Positions 1-7,147 of a stretch of 15,589 bases of DNA are shown in pieces. A program made the translations under genes and the position numbers. The notes under the pieces were generated by a model. The model was given only the letters and a program-made list of their open reading frames with translations. It ran no database searches and was not told the DNA's origin. The number at the start of each line of letters is the position of its first letter. The stretch's first letter is position 1. This stretch comes from UBA8437 sp003445035 (GTDB lineage: Bacteria > Planctomycetota > Planctomycetia > Planctomycetales > Planctomycetaceae): the NCBI GenBank assembly GCA_937901285.1, contig CALCHI010000344.1, positions 1 to 15,589 on the forward strand, read 5' to 3'.

Positions 1-1
1 G

Positions 2-118
2 GATGAGATTTGCAGTGGAGTGAAGCTGGCCACCGCCCGAAAACGGGCCCAACTCGCCGCATGGACCGTGCTGGTCAATGCCCTCTACAACCTCGATATC
101 ACCAAGACTCGAGAATAG
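2..118 (+). CDS. PSCyt1/PSCyt2/PSD1 family protein, C-terminal 38-residue fragment (5' end outside window)
   Basis: The frame is open from the left edge and ends in TAG at 116-118. The translated tail ends QLAAWTVLVNALYNLDITK followed by TRE. This closely matches the end of the PSD1 (DUF1553) protein encoded at 10632-13253, which has LAAWTSLANVLLNLDETI then TRE, so I call it the last 38 residues of a PSD1-type planctomycete protein. The motif with W, N, L and the final acidic residues is characteristic of the C-terminal helix of DUF1553 proteins. The stop lies one base before the ATG of the DUF1501 gene at 120, repeating the PSD1-then-DUF1501 order seen twice more in the window. Haem motifs and signal peptide would lie upstream and cannot be seen. 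The family call is well supported by the internal match; intactness of the gene is unknown. Confidence 0.85.
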   Translation, partial: DEICSGVKLATARKRAQLAAWTVLVNALYNLDITKTRE

Positions 119-119
119 C

Positions 120-1556
120 ATGACTGATCCCGTTTCAGAGTACCGTGATCTCCAGACGCGGCGGTCCTTTCTGGGCACCTCCGGCATGGGGCTCGGGGCG
201 GCCGTCGCCGCGTCCCTGATCAACGGCCGGGCCGATGCTGCCGATTCCGACGGGGTCCCCACGCCCAGGGCCAAGCGGGTCATCTTTCTGTTTATGGCCG
301 GGGCACCGAGCCAGGTTGACCTGTTCGACTACAAGCCGAACCTCCACAAGCTCTTCAAGACCGAGTTGCCCCAGTCGGTCGTGAAAGGCCAGCGGGTCAC
401 GGCGATGACGCGTGGCCGGCAGAAGCTCGTCGCGCCTTCGACGTTCAAGTTTGCCCAGCAGGGAAAGAGCGGGGTGTGGATGTGCGAACTCCTGCCCCAC
501 CTTTCGGCGTCGGCCGACGACCTGTGCCTGGTTCATTCCTTCAATACCAATGCCATCAATCACGACCCGGGCAAGACCTCGTTCTGTACCGGCGCGGAAA
601 TCCCGGGCAAACCGAGCATGGGCTCGTGGCTGAGCTACGGCCTGGGATCACTGAACAAGGACCTCCCGGACTTCGTGGTGATGCCCTCGGCCTTCTGGAG
701 TGGTCGGGTCAACGTCCAGGCGCTCTACTCCCGCCTGTGGGGCAGTGGATTTCTTCCCTCCAGGCACCAGGGGACGTCTTTCCAGACGGTCGGTGATCCC
801 GTGTTGTTTCTCTCCAATCCCAAGGGGATCGACAGCAAGGTCCGCCGCAGCATGCTGGACTCGCTTGCCCAACTGAACCGGAAGCATCTTTCGGAGATCG
901 GTGATCCCGAGATCCAGACAACCATCGCTCAGCAGGAGATGGCCTTCCGCATGCAGTCATCGGTTCCGGAACTGACCGACGTGTCCGGGGAGCCGAAGCA
1001 GGTTCTGGAGATGTATGGCCCGGAGGTCAACAAGCCCGGTTCCTACGCGAGAAACTGCCTGTTGGCGCGTCGGATGGTCGAGAGAGACGTGCGGTTTGTG
1101 CAGCTGTTCCATCGTGGCTGGGATCATCACACCAACCTGCCGGACAACATGAGAGGGCAGTGCAAGGACATCGATCAACCGACCGCCGCGTTGCTCAAGG
1201 ACCTCAAGTTGCGTGGGCTGCTGGACGACACGCTGGTCGTGTTCGTCGGGGAATTCGGACGGACCGTGTTCGGCCAGGGCAATATCGGCCGTGAAAAATA
1301 CGGCCGCGACCACCATCCCCGCTGCTTTTCGGGATGGCTGGCCGGCGGGGGGATCAAGGGCGGCATGCACTACGGCAAGACAGACGACTTCAGCTACAAC
1401 GTGGTCGAGAATCCCGTCCACGTACGGGATCTCCATGCGACGATGCTGCACCTGCTGGGCCTCGACCATCGCGGACTCACGTTCGCTTTCCAGGGCCTCG
1501 ACCAGAAACTGACCGGCGTGGAGAAATCGCGGGTGGTCAAAGAGATCATCAGCTGA
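120..1556 (+). CDS. Tat-exported DUF1501 family protein
   Basis: A 478-residue DUF1501 protein (alkaline-phosphatase/sulfatase-like superfamily). An in-frame ATG exists at 78, but that start would lie inside the preceding gene; ATG 120, one base after the upstream TAG, puts the twin-arginine motif (TRRSFLG, Arg14-Arg15) at the N-terminus, followed by a Gly/Ala hydrophobic stretch and an ADA cleavage site near residue 40. Conserved blocks: GAPSQVDLFD (61-70), NHDPGKTSFCTG (147-158), WDHH (334-337), GEFGRT (377-382), RDHHP (396-400) and LLGLDH (445-450). The Asp and His residues in these blocks are the likely metal ligands of the superfamily fold (inference). No substrate is established for the family. 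It is very probably translationally coupled to the PSD1 gene just upstream. It is a close paralogue of the protein at 13250-14713: 25 of 30 residues match in the block starting SGFLPSRHQG. Confidence 0.93.
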   Translation: MTDPVSEYRDLQTRRSFLGTSGMGLGAAVAASLINGRADAADSDGVPTPRAKRVIFLFMAGAPSQVDLFDYKPNLHKLFKTELPQSVVKGQRVTAMTRGRQKLVAPSTFKFAQQGKSGVWMCELLPHLSASADDLCLVHSFNTNAINHDPGKTSFCTGAEIPGKPSMGSWLSYGLGSLNKDLPDFVVMPSAFWSGRVNVQALYSRLWGSGFLPSRHQGTSFQTVGDPVLFLSNPKGIDSKVRRSMLDSLAQLNRKHLSEIGDPEIQTTIAQQEMAFRMQSSVPELTDVSGEPKQVLEMYGPEVNKPGSYARNCLLARRMVERDVRFVQLFHRGWDHHTNLPDNMRGQCKDIDQPTAALLKDLKLRGLLDDTLVVFVGEFGRTVFGQGNIGREKYGRDHHPRCFSGWLAGGGIKGGMHYGKTDDFSYNVVENPVHVRDLHATMLHLLGLDHRGLTFAFQGLDQKLTGVEKSRVVKEIIS

Positions 1557-1589
1557 TCAGCAGCCGATGTTTTGCAGTGGCTGCTGATC
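1555..1589. terminator. Bidirectional terminator-like hairpin between convergent genes
   Basis: Arms GATCAGCAGCC (1555-1565) and GGCTGCTGATC (1579-1589) are perfect reverse complements: 11 bp with a 13-base loop. The stem starts within the TGA stop (1554-1556) of the plus-strand DUF1501 gene and lies 52 bases past the end of the minus-strand DUF1501 gene at 1642. Being symmetric, it can form in transcripts from both sides. No T-tract follows on either strand, so it is not a canonical intrinsic terminator; it may act as a 3' stabilising hairpin or with Rho. The structure is seen, the function is inferred. Confidence 0.6.
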
Positions 1590-1641
1590 GGGTGGCGCGA
1601 ACGCCCGCGTCGGGTTCGACGCCGCCCTCGCGAGGGTGATC

Positions 1642-3051
1642 CTAGCCCAGGATGTCGTGGATCACCCGGCCGAACACGTCTGTCAGCCGGTAGTCACGGC
1701 CGTGGTGTGGGTAGGTCAGCCGTTCGTGGTCGATGCCCAGCAGGTGCAATATCGTGGCGTGCAGGTCGTGCAGGTGCACTTGTCCCTGGACCGGGCGATA
1801 ACCGAAATCGTCCGTCTCGCCGTGCACCAGTCCGGCTTTCACACCGCCGCCTGCCAACAGTGTGCAAAAACTCTCCTGTTGATGTTCGCGGCCGTGTTTT
1901 TCGATCGGGCTTGTTCCCGAGAGATCCTGGCTCCAGTAAGTGCGGCCGAACTCTCCGGACACCACGAGCAGCGTGTCGTCCAGCAGGCCACGTCTTTTGA
2001 GGTCCCGGATCAGCGCGGCAATGGGTTGGTCTGCTCTGGCACAAGAACCGGGCAGGGCGTTGCGGATGTCGCCGTGATGGTCCCAGCCACCGATCGTCAC
2101 CTGCACAAACCGCACACCAGCTTCACTGAGCCGGCGTGCCATCAGGCAGGCGCGGCCGTTGACATCGCTGGCACCGCCGCCGATGCCGTACATCTCCAGC
2201 GTCTGCTTGGATTCTCGTGAGAGATCGACCAGGCCCGGCGTTTTCGCCTGCATGCGGAAGGCCAGTTCAAACGACTCGATGATGCCCTCCATCTGCGAAT
2301 CGGTTTTGACGCGGTTCAACAGACGTCGGTTGATGCGTTGCAGGAAGTCCAGCCGTTGCCGCTGCAGCTCTGGCTTGGGGTCCGGGTCGCGGAGGTTGGT
2401 GATGGCGACTTCGCCGGTCTGCCGTGGCACGCGCAGCGGTGTGCCCTGGTGGATGGCCGGCAGGAAACCGGCACCGTAGGTTCGCCCGTCACCGGGTGGA
2501 TGAATCGTGATGAAACCGGGCATGTCCCGGTTCTCGGTACCGAGGCCGTATCCGAGCCAGGCGCCCATCGACGGTCTCGCCTCGGCGATGTGACCTGTGT
2601 GAAACTGCAGTGCGGCCGGTGCGTGCGCTTTGTTGTCGGCAACCACCGCTCTCAGCAGGCAGAGTTCATCCGCCACGCCGGACAGATGGGGCAGCAAGTC
2701 CGACATCATCATTCCTGATTGCCCTCGGGGACGTACCGGTTTGACCGGGGCCATGGGCAGGAACTGGGCCACGCCCACACGAAGCTGTCCGTCGTCGCCA
2801 ACCGGCGACTTGATGGCCTGTCCGTGCTTGCGAGTGATGTAGGCCTTCGGTGCAAAGAGATCGCCCTGCGAAGGGCCGCCGGCCAGGAACACAAAGATGA
2901 CCCGCTTGGCCCGTGGAGGAATGTGGGGACCGCCGGGTGCCCGTCGGTTGGACGCAGCATTGGTGTCGGCCATCAGCCCGTCCAGGGCCAGGCCTCCGAA
3001 TCCGCAGGCTGCTCCCCGCAGAAGCTCGCGTCGACTGAGCGTCATGGTCAT
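1642..3051 (-). CDS. Tat-exported DUF1501 family protein, divergent motif variant
   Basis: A 469-residue DUF1501 protein. The N-terminus MTMTLSRRELLRGAACGFGG carries a twin-arginine motif (Arg7-Arg8). A second in-frame ATG at 3045 is an alternative start; a weak purine-rich AAAGAG lies upstream. Recognisable blocks are GGPSQGDLFAPK (58-69), GGWDHH (321-326), GEFGRT (366-371), GREHQQESF (387-395), LAGGGVKAG (399-407) and HLLGIDH (436-442). Compared with the other two DUF1501 proteins here, the second Asp of the first block is Ala66, NHDP is replaced by KAHAP (141-145), and RDHHP is replaced by REHQQ. The metal site or specificity may therefore differ; alignment with many homologues would decide whether this is a regular subfamily. 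It lies 51 bases after the PSCyt/PSD1 gene in the same direction and is probably in one transcript with it. It is the last gene of its run, ending at the convergent hairpin. Confidence 0.92.
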   Translation of the reverse strand: MTMTLSRRELLRGAACGFGGLALDGLMADTNAASNRRAPGGPHIPPRAKRVIFVFLAGGPSQGDLFAPKAYITRKHGQAIKSPVGDDGQLRVGVAQFLPMAPVKPVRPRGQSGMMMSDLLPHLSGVADELCLLRAVVADNKAHAPAALQFHTGHIAEARPSMGAWLGYGLGTENRDMPGFITIHPPGDGRTYGAGFLPAIHQGTPLRVPRQTGEVAITNLRDPDPKPELQRQRLDFLQRINRRLLNRVKTDSQMEGIIESFELAFRMQAKTPGLVDLSRESKQTLEMYGIGGGASDVNGRACLMARRLSEAGVRFVQVTIGGWDHHGDIRNALPGSCARADQPIAALIRDLKRRGLLDDTLLVVSGEFGRTYWSQDLSGTSPIEKHGREHQQESFCTLLAGGGVKAGLVHGETDDFGYRPVQGQVHLHDLHATILHLLGIDHERLTYPHHGRDYRLTDVFGRVIHDILG

Positions 3052-3069
3052 CGTCTGCTCTTTCGATTG

Positions 3070-3086
3070 GCGGTCAACGGGACCGC
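3070..3086. other. Small hairpin in the PSD1-DUF1501 intercistronic gap
   Basis: GCGGTC (3070-3075) and GACCGC (3081-3086) are perfect complements around a 5-base loop, inside the 51-base gap between the minus-strand PSD1 stop and the DUF1501 start. A competing small stem GCAC/GTGC with a GGGG loop (3085-3096) overlaps it. Such a hairpin could protect the upstream message or tune relative expression, but in GC-rich DNA a 6-bp stem may be chance. Confidence 0.3.
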
Positions 3087-3102
3087 ACGGGGGTGCCGTT
3101 GA

Positions 3103-5592
3103 TCACATCCTGATCAGGAATGCATTGGAGGCCAGCAGCGCGTGGCACAACTCGGCCCAGCCATGTTGTTTGCCGGCCTTCCGCAAGAATTCGACCGCCT
3201 CGCGCCGCTCGATGTCGGTGATAGGACGGTTGAGCAACGTCATCCAGAGAAGCTCGAGGCGTCCGGACTCGTCGGTCTCCTTGCTCATCCGGGTGGCCAG
3301 TGCGACGGCGTGCTCCTTGACCACCGGGCTGTTCATCAGGAACAGCGCCTGGGTGGGCACTGCAGTGACCGGTCGCTTGCCGGTCAACTGGGAAGGCTGC
3401 GAGAAATCGAACACGTTGCGGAGCACCGCCGGTCCCGGTTGGGCGGCGTGCCGGATGACCGGCAGATAGATCGTGCGTTCGAATTCCTGGCCCGGTCGCC
3501 ATTTCGCGATCCGGAAGTTCGGGGGATTCACGTCCTTCGGATCGAGACCGCCGACGTTTTCAGGAAATTCCAGGGGCAGGGCCGGACCGCCTGTGGATGG
3601 CTTCAGTCGGCCACTCACCATGACCATGGCATCGCGCAAAGCCTCGGCATCGAGCCGGGTGCGATTCATCCGCCACCGCAGACGGTTGTCGGGATCCGCG
3701 GCGTGGCCGCGATCGTCGTGACCGCTGGCCAGGCCGTAGGTGCGACTGAGGACCAGAGAGCGAATGAGCTTCTTCTGTGACCAACCGTCACGGACGAACT
3801 GCCGGGCCAGGGAGTCGAGCAATTCGGGGTGTGAGGGCCTGTCGCCGGGCAAGCCGAAATAGTCGACCGACCGAACAAGACCTTCTCCAAACAGCTTCTG
3901 CCAGATGCGATTCACCGTGACCCGGGCCGTCAGCGGATTCGTGGCCACCCAGTCCGCCAGTTGCCGTCTCCCGCTCTGTTTTTTCGGAATGCTGGGACGA
4001 CCCTTGGAAGCCACCTGCAGGAAGCCCCGTGGCACCTGTTTGCCCAGGGCACGCGGGTCGCCGCGGATGGTGATCCGCATGGCCGTCGGATTCTCGACGT
4101 CTCTGACACCATGAATCCTGGGCACGCTGGGAGCAAAGAACGTCGCATGCAGAATCAGCTTGTTCAACTGGCCGATGCGGTCCAGTCGGTCCTTGCGTTC
4201 TTTTTCCAGCTTGTCACGTTCGTCTTTGGAGAGATCCTTGTTCCCGAGCCGTTTGTCCAGTTCCGACCGGCGGTCCCCGGCCTGTTTTTGTTCACGTTTC
4301 CAGCGGGTGAGCGTTTCAGCGTGCTCCTTCTCTCTTTGGGCCCGATCGGTTTGCTGGGATTTCGTTTCCGGCAGTTCGATGACATTCACGTCGCTCCACA
4401 CGCCTCGCTCGGTCTTGAAGACGGTCGACGTGCCGTGAAAGAACCCGGCCATGGCGTAATAGTCGCGCTGAGAAACCGGGTCGAACTTGTGGTCGTGGCA
4501 CCTTGCGCATTCGAGCGTCAATCCGAGGAATGCCTTGCCGACCTTGTTGAGTTGCTGGTCAACGATGTCCACCAGCAGCTTGGCCTTGTCGGATTCGACG
4601 ATCTCGATGTCTCCGAGGACCAGGAACCCGGTCGCCGTCAGGCTGGCGGCTCGTTGCTCAACGTCTCGGATGTCGGCGGCGATCAGGTCGCCGGCAATCT
4701 GTTCGCGGATGAAAGTGTCGAACGGCTTGTCATCGTTGAAGGTGTTGATGACGTAATCACGGTATCGCCAGGCGTGTTGAGCGAAGACGTTGTTCGATGT
4801 GCCGACCTGGTCGGCGTAACCCACGAGGTCCAGCCAGTGCCGGGCCCATCGTTCTCCGAACGCCCGCGAGCCCAGCAGGCGATCGACCACTTTTTGCCGT
4901 GCGCGTGCGGAACGGTCGTCGGTGAACTCGCGAATCTGTGCCACGGTCGGTGGAAGGCCGGCCAGGTCGAAACTCACACGTCGCAGCCACGTGAATCGGT
5001 CGGCGTCGGCGACCGGTCGCAGGCCGGCGTTTTCGAGTCTCGCCAGGATGTGCCGGTCCACCGGGCCTTGTGGCCACCGCTTGTCCTTGATGCCAGGCGG
5101 TTCCGTCGGTTTGAGCGGTTGAAAGGCCCAATGCCGTCGTCCCGCTTCGAAGTCGATCTTGTTCGATCTCGCGGATTTCGTCACGCGGGGATCGTAAGCC
5201 CCGTCAGCGACCCAATGTTCGAGAATCCGGATGAGTTTGTCCGGGAGCTTTCCCTTGGGTGGCATTTCGAGGTCCTGGTACTTCACGGCGCTCAGCAGCA
5301 GGCTCTTGCCGGGCTTTCCGGGAACCACGGCGGGTCCGGATTGACCGCCCTTCGCCCAGCCGCCTCGGGAGTCGAGCACCAGGCCACCTTTCGCCTTTTT
5401 CGCCTGGTGGCTGTGGCACGAGTAACAGTGCTGCTCGAGGATCGGCCGGACGTTCTCGCTGAAGAAGGTCCGGGCTGCCCGACTGTCCTGGGATGTGTCC
5501 CCTTTCTCCCGGGCCAGGGACGACGACGACATGGCGCACAAGGCGACCGCCACGACGGCAGGGGAAAACAGCCTGGTGGTGAGAGTTGGCAT
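3103..5592 (-). CDS. Secreted PSCyt1-PSCyt2(DUF1549)-PSD1(DUF1553) protein
   Basis: An 829-residue planctomycete cytochrome-like protein. The frame can be extended to a TTG at 5601, but the ATG at 5592 is preferred; neither has a convincing Shine-Dalgarno site. A Sec signal peptide (MPTLTTRLF, hydrophobic core, cut after SSLA near residue 27) is followed by PSCyt1 with the haem motif CYSCH (Cys56, Cys59, His60) and a Met in MPP (Met110) as a possible axial ligand. PSCyt2/DUF1549 spans about 175-390 and contains a second CxxCH (CARCHDHKFDP, Cys362, Cys365, His366). A charged Lys/Arg/Glu-rich segment at about 410-480 looks like a coiled coil. PSD1/DUF1553 spans about 545-829 (LADWVATNPLTARVTVNRIW). 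Enzymatic function is unknown. It heads a two-gene unit with the DUF1501 gene at 1642-3051. Confidence 0.93.
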   Translation of the reverse strand: MPTLTTRLFSPAVVAVALCAMSSSSLAREKGDTSQDSRAARTFFSENVRPILEQHCYSCHSHQAKKAKGGLVLDSRGGWAKGGQSGPAVVPGKPGKSLLLSAVKYQDLEMPPKGKLPDKLIRILEHWVADGAYDPRVTKSARSNKIDFEAGRRHWAFQPLKPTEPPGIKDKRWPQGPVDRHILARLENAGLRPVADADRFTWLRRVSFDLAGLPPTVAQIREFTDDRSARARQKVVDRLLGSRAFGERWARHWLDLVGYADQVGTSNNVFAQHAWRYRDYVINTFNDDKPFDTFIREQIAGDLIAADIRDVEQRAASLTATGFLVLGDIEIVESDKAKLLVDIVDQQLNKVGKAFLGLTLECARCHDHKFDPVSQRDYYAMAGFFHGTSTVFKTERGVWSDVNVIELPETKSQQTDRAQREKEHAETLTRWKREQKQAGDRRSELDKRLGNKDLSKDERDKLEKERKDRLDRIGQLNKLILHATFFAPSVPRIHGVRDVENPTAMRITIRGDPRALGKQVPRGFLQVASKGRPSIPKKQSGRRQLADWVATNPLTARVTVNRIWQKLFGEGLVRSVDYFGLPGDRPSHPELLDSLARQFVRDGWSQKKLIRSLVLSRTYGLASGHDDRGHAADPDNRLRWRMNRTRLDAEALRDAMVMVSGRLKPSTGGPALPLEFPENVGGLDPKDVNPPNFRIAKWRPGQEFERTIYLPVIRHAAQPGPAVLRNVFDFSQPSQLTGKRPVTAVPTQALFLMNSPVVKEHAVALATRMSKETDESGRLELLWMTLLNRPITDIERREAVEFLRKAGKQHGWAELCHALLASNAFLIRM

Positions 5593-5634
5593 CGCCCGCA
5601 ATGTCCCGATTCCAGGAGGATCCGAATCGTAGAG

Positions 5635-5653
5635 CCGGTGTGAGAAGCACCGG
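5635..5653. other. Inverted repeat in the PSD1 leader
   Basis: CCGGTG (5635-5640) and CACCGG (5648-5653) are perfect complements with a 7-base loop. If the minus-strand promoter candidate at 5671-5679 is right, the repeat lies just inside the 5' untranslated leader of the PSCyt/PSD1 gene and would form a small leader hairpin about 40 bases before the start codon. A regulatory role is only inferred. Confidence 0.3.
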
Positions 5654-5670
5654 GACTGGTCTTCGGGACG

Positions 5671-5679
5671 ATTCTAACA
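5671..5679 (-). promoter_or_regulatory. Candidate extended -10 promoter for the PSCyt/PSD1-DUF1501 pair
   Basis: Read on the minus strand, the bases are TGTTAGAAT, an extended -10 (TGn) joined to TAGAAT, five of six matches to TATAAT. No good -35 box lies 16-18 bases upstream, as is often tolerated with an extended -10. Transcription would begin near 5664, giving a leader of about 70 bases to the ATG at 5592. Planctomycete sigma-70 consensus is assumed to be standard. Confidence 0.3.
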
Positions 5680-5703
5680 CGACCGGCTGGTTGACACCTG
5701 TAA

Positions 5704-5724
5704 CGACCGTCCCGAAAACGGTCG
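5704..5724. promoter_or_regulatory. Inverted repeat, operator-like, upstream of the candidate promoter
   Basis: CGACCGT (5704-5710) and ACGGTCG (5718-5724) form a perfect 7-bp dyad with a 7-base spacer; half-site centres are 14 bases apart. It lies about 40-60 bases upstream of the inferred minus-strand start site, a usual place for an activator or repressor site. It could instead be a second 3' hairpin for the gene ending at 5806. The dyad is seen; the role is inferred. Confidence 0.35.
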
Positions 5725-5770
5725 ATGCGCGGTTCTGCTCTGCGTGTGAGCAATGCCGCGGTGCGGGGTT

Positions 5771-5802
5771 CCGGTGGCTGGACCACACCTGGCCACCACC
5801 GG
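5771..5802 (-). terminator. Terminator-like hairpin after the Tat-exported unknown gene
   Basis: CCGGTGG (5771-5777) pairs with CCACCGG (5796-5802). After one bulged base the stem continues with TGG (5779-5781) and CCA (5793-5795), leaving an 11-base loop. It begins three bases after the TGA stop at 5806-5808 on the minus strand. It lacks a following T-tract, so factor-independent termination is uncertain. Confidence 0.45.
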
Positions 5803-5805
5803 TTG

Positions 5806-7035
5806 TCATTCCTTACGTCGTGTTGCCTCCTTCATTTTCAGACGGGCCTGGGCGATTTCGTTGTCGAGGTCGAATCCCAGGGGCTTGTTGGCGGTGAACT
5901 TTTCGCGGGCTGTGCGGATCGCCTGGAGGGCGCCGTCGGGAGTCGGCACCTGGTAACCCGACTCCCACCAGCCCATGTGTTCGCTGTATAGCCATGCGTA
6001 TTCGTCGGTGGTCTTCAGCGCGTGATAGATGTTCTGCTCGAAGAGCCGCAGACGGGTTTCCGGCGTCATGTAGTGCGGTGGCCAGTACCTGGTTGTGGTT
6101 CGATTAACGGCGAGCTGGTAGTTGGCGAAGATGGCCACGCCGGCTTCCATCTTCCTGCGGTACTTCTGCCACAGGCGACGTGGCACGAGCTCCAGGGCTC
6201 GCTGCTTGATGTCGTGATAACCTCGGAAGTAGTCCTCGGTCGTCAGGTATCCGTAGGCCTGCTCCTGGCCGTCGACGATTCGCACACGGGGGCCGGCCGC
6301 TTCGATCAACCCGTCGATGAAGGCTGGGAGCAGCCCGTAGGAGGACAGCTGGGCCAGTTTTCGACCGGCATCCGGAGTCCGGTTCACGTAGCTGTGGGCC
6401 AGGGACAGCAACAACACGATGTCCGGGAAGCGTGACTGGATGGCCTCCATCATCTGCCGTCCGCGGTGCCGGATCTGCGTGGCGTATTCCTCGAAACTCT
6501 TCGTGTCAGCCAGCTTCTGTTTGCTGTAGACGAAAAGCCGTTCCTTGTAGTCCTCGACATCGAACTTCCAGCCCTTGGCACCAACTTCCCTGGCCACTTC
6601 GGCCCACAGGCGTGCGTTGTGCAGTGGGGCACTGAAGTCATCGAACCAGTCGAAGTCTCCCGGTTGCACTGTGAATCTCAGGAAGTTGTCCGTGAACCGT
6701 TTGAATTTCGTGTTCGCCAGGATCTGGATCATGGGAGCCAGGTCCTGGCGGTTGAACTTCTGTCTGCCGAAACATTCCCAGTCAAACGTGAAGTCCTTGC
6801 CGGCCTTCTTGCCACTGAAATTGCTCAGAACGATCCCGTCCAGGGGCAGTTCCTCAACCTGGCGAATGGTGTTCTGGACCTTGGCCGGGTAGGCGACGTC
6901 GGTGCCCCAGCCGATCAGTTTCTTGATCGGCCGATGGGCGGGCCGGTCTTCGTCGGCACTCAGGGGACGCAGTGGAATCGCGCCCAGTCCGGACAGAGAG
7001 GCTGTGACAAACGAGCGTCGTGAGATGGGAAACAT
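5806..7035 (-). CDS. Tat-exported protein of unknown family, possibly (beta/alpha)-barrel glycoside-hydrolase-like
   Basis: About 409 residues from ATG 7035 (MFPISRRSFVTASLSGLG, Arg6-Arg7), a compact Tat signal ending around PLSAD. Alternative in-frame starts are ATG 7062 and GTG 7140; the last has a GGTGA 7 bases upstream and begins 7 bases from the sialidase stop, so the N-terminus is uncertain. I do not recognise the family. Visible features are a Lys-Leu-Ile-Gly-Trp-Gly-Thr-Asp beginning, many aromatic and acidic residues (FDWECFG, FDWFDDF, KFDVEDYKERLF), and alternating predicted strands and helices. These suggest a TIM-barrel sugar-active enzyme, with the Asp/Glu of DVEDY as candidate catalytic residues (inference). 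It is the last gene of a minus-strand run after the FG-GAP and sialidase genes and is followed by a hairpin at 5771-5802. The gene is clearly real; its function is open. Confidence 0.75.
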   Translation of the reverse strand: MFPISRRSFVTASLSGLGAIPLRPLSADEDRPAHRPIKKLIGWGTDVAYPAKVQNTIRQVEELPLDGIVLSNFSGKKAGKDFTFDWECFGRQKFNRQDLAPMIQILANTKFKRFTDNFLRFTVQPGDFDWFDDFSAPLHNARLWAEVAREVGAKGWKFDVEDYKERLFVYSKQKLADTKSFEEYATQIRHRGRQMMEAIQSRFPDIVLLLSLAHSYVNRTPDAGRKLAQLSSYGLLPAFIDGLIEAAGPRVRIVDGQEQAYGYLTTEDYFRGYHDIKQRALELVPRRLWQKYRRKMEAGVAIFANYQLAVNRTTTRYWPPHYMTPETRLRLFEQNIYHALKTTDEYAWLYSEHMGWWESGYQVPTPDGALQAIRTAREKFTANKPLGFDLDNEIAQARLKMKEATRRKE

Positions 7036-7093
7036 TGGAGACCGAGAAGGAATGGAGTTCATGGCCGGAGAGCTGGCGACTGATGTGCGTGGG

Positions 7094-7111
7094 CCCGATG
7101 AATCGATCGGG
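7094..7111. other. Short dyad between the sialidase and the Tat-exported gene
   Basis: CCCGAT (7094-7099) and ATCGGG (7106-7111) are perfect complements with a 6-base loop, about 37 bases past the sialidase stop on the minus strand. It could be a weak terminator or an intercistronic processing hairpin. If translation of the next gene starts at GTG 7140, it would lie inside the coding region. Weak evidence. Confidence 0.25.
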
Positions 7112-7147
7112 TTTCCGGTCGGCCAAGTGACATTGAGCACGTCCCGG

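Noticed and set aside
78..119. ATG 78 as start of the first DUF1501 gene
   Set aside because: It lies inside the preceding PSD1 coding tail and would add 14 residues before the Tat signal; ATG 120 fits the pair layout.
3961..5643. Plus-strand open frame of 560 codons
   Set aside because: Antisense to the minus-strand PSCyt/PSD1 gene, whose CxxCH motifs and domains are clear.
5691..5696. TTGACA on the plus strand, a perfect -35 box
   Set aside because: No suitable -10 lies 16-18 bases on, and no plus-strand gene follows.
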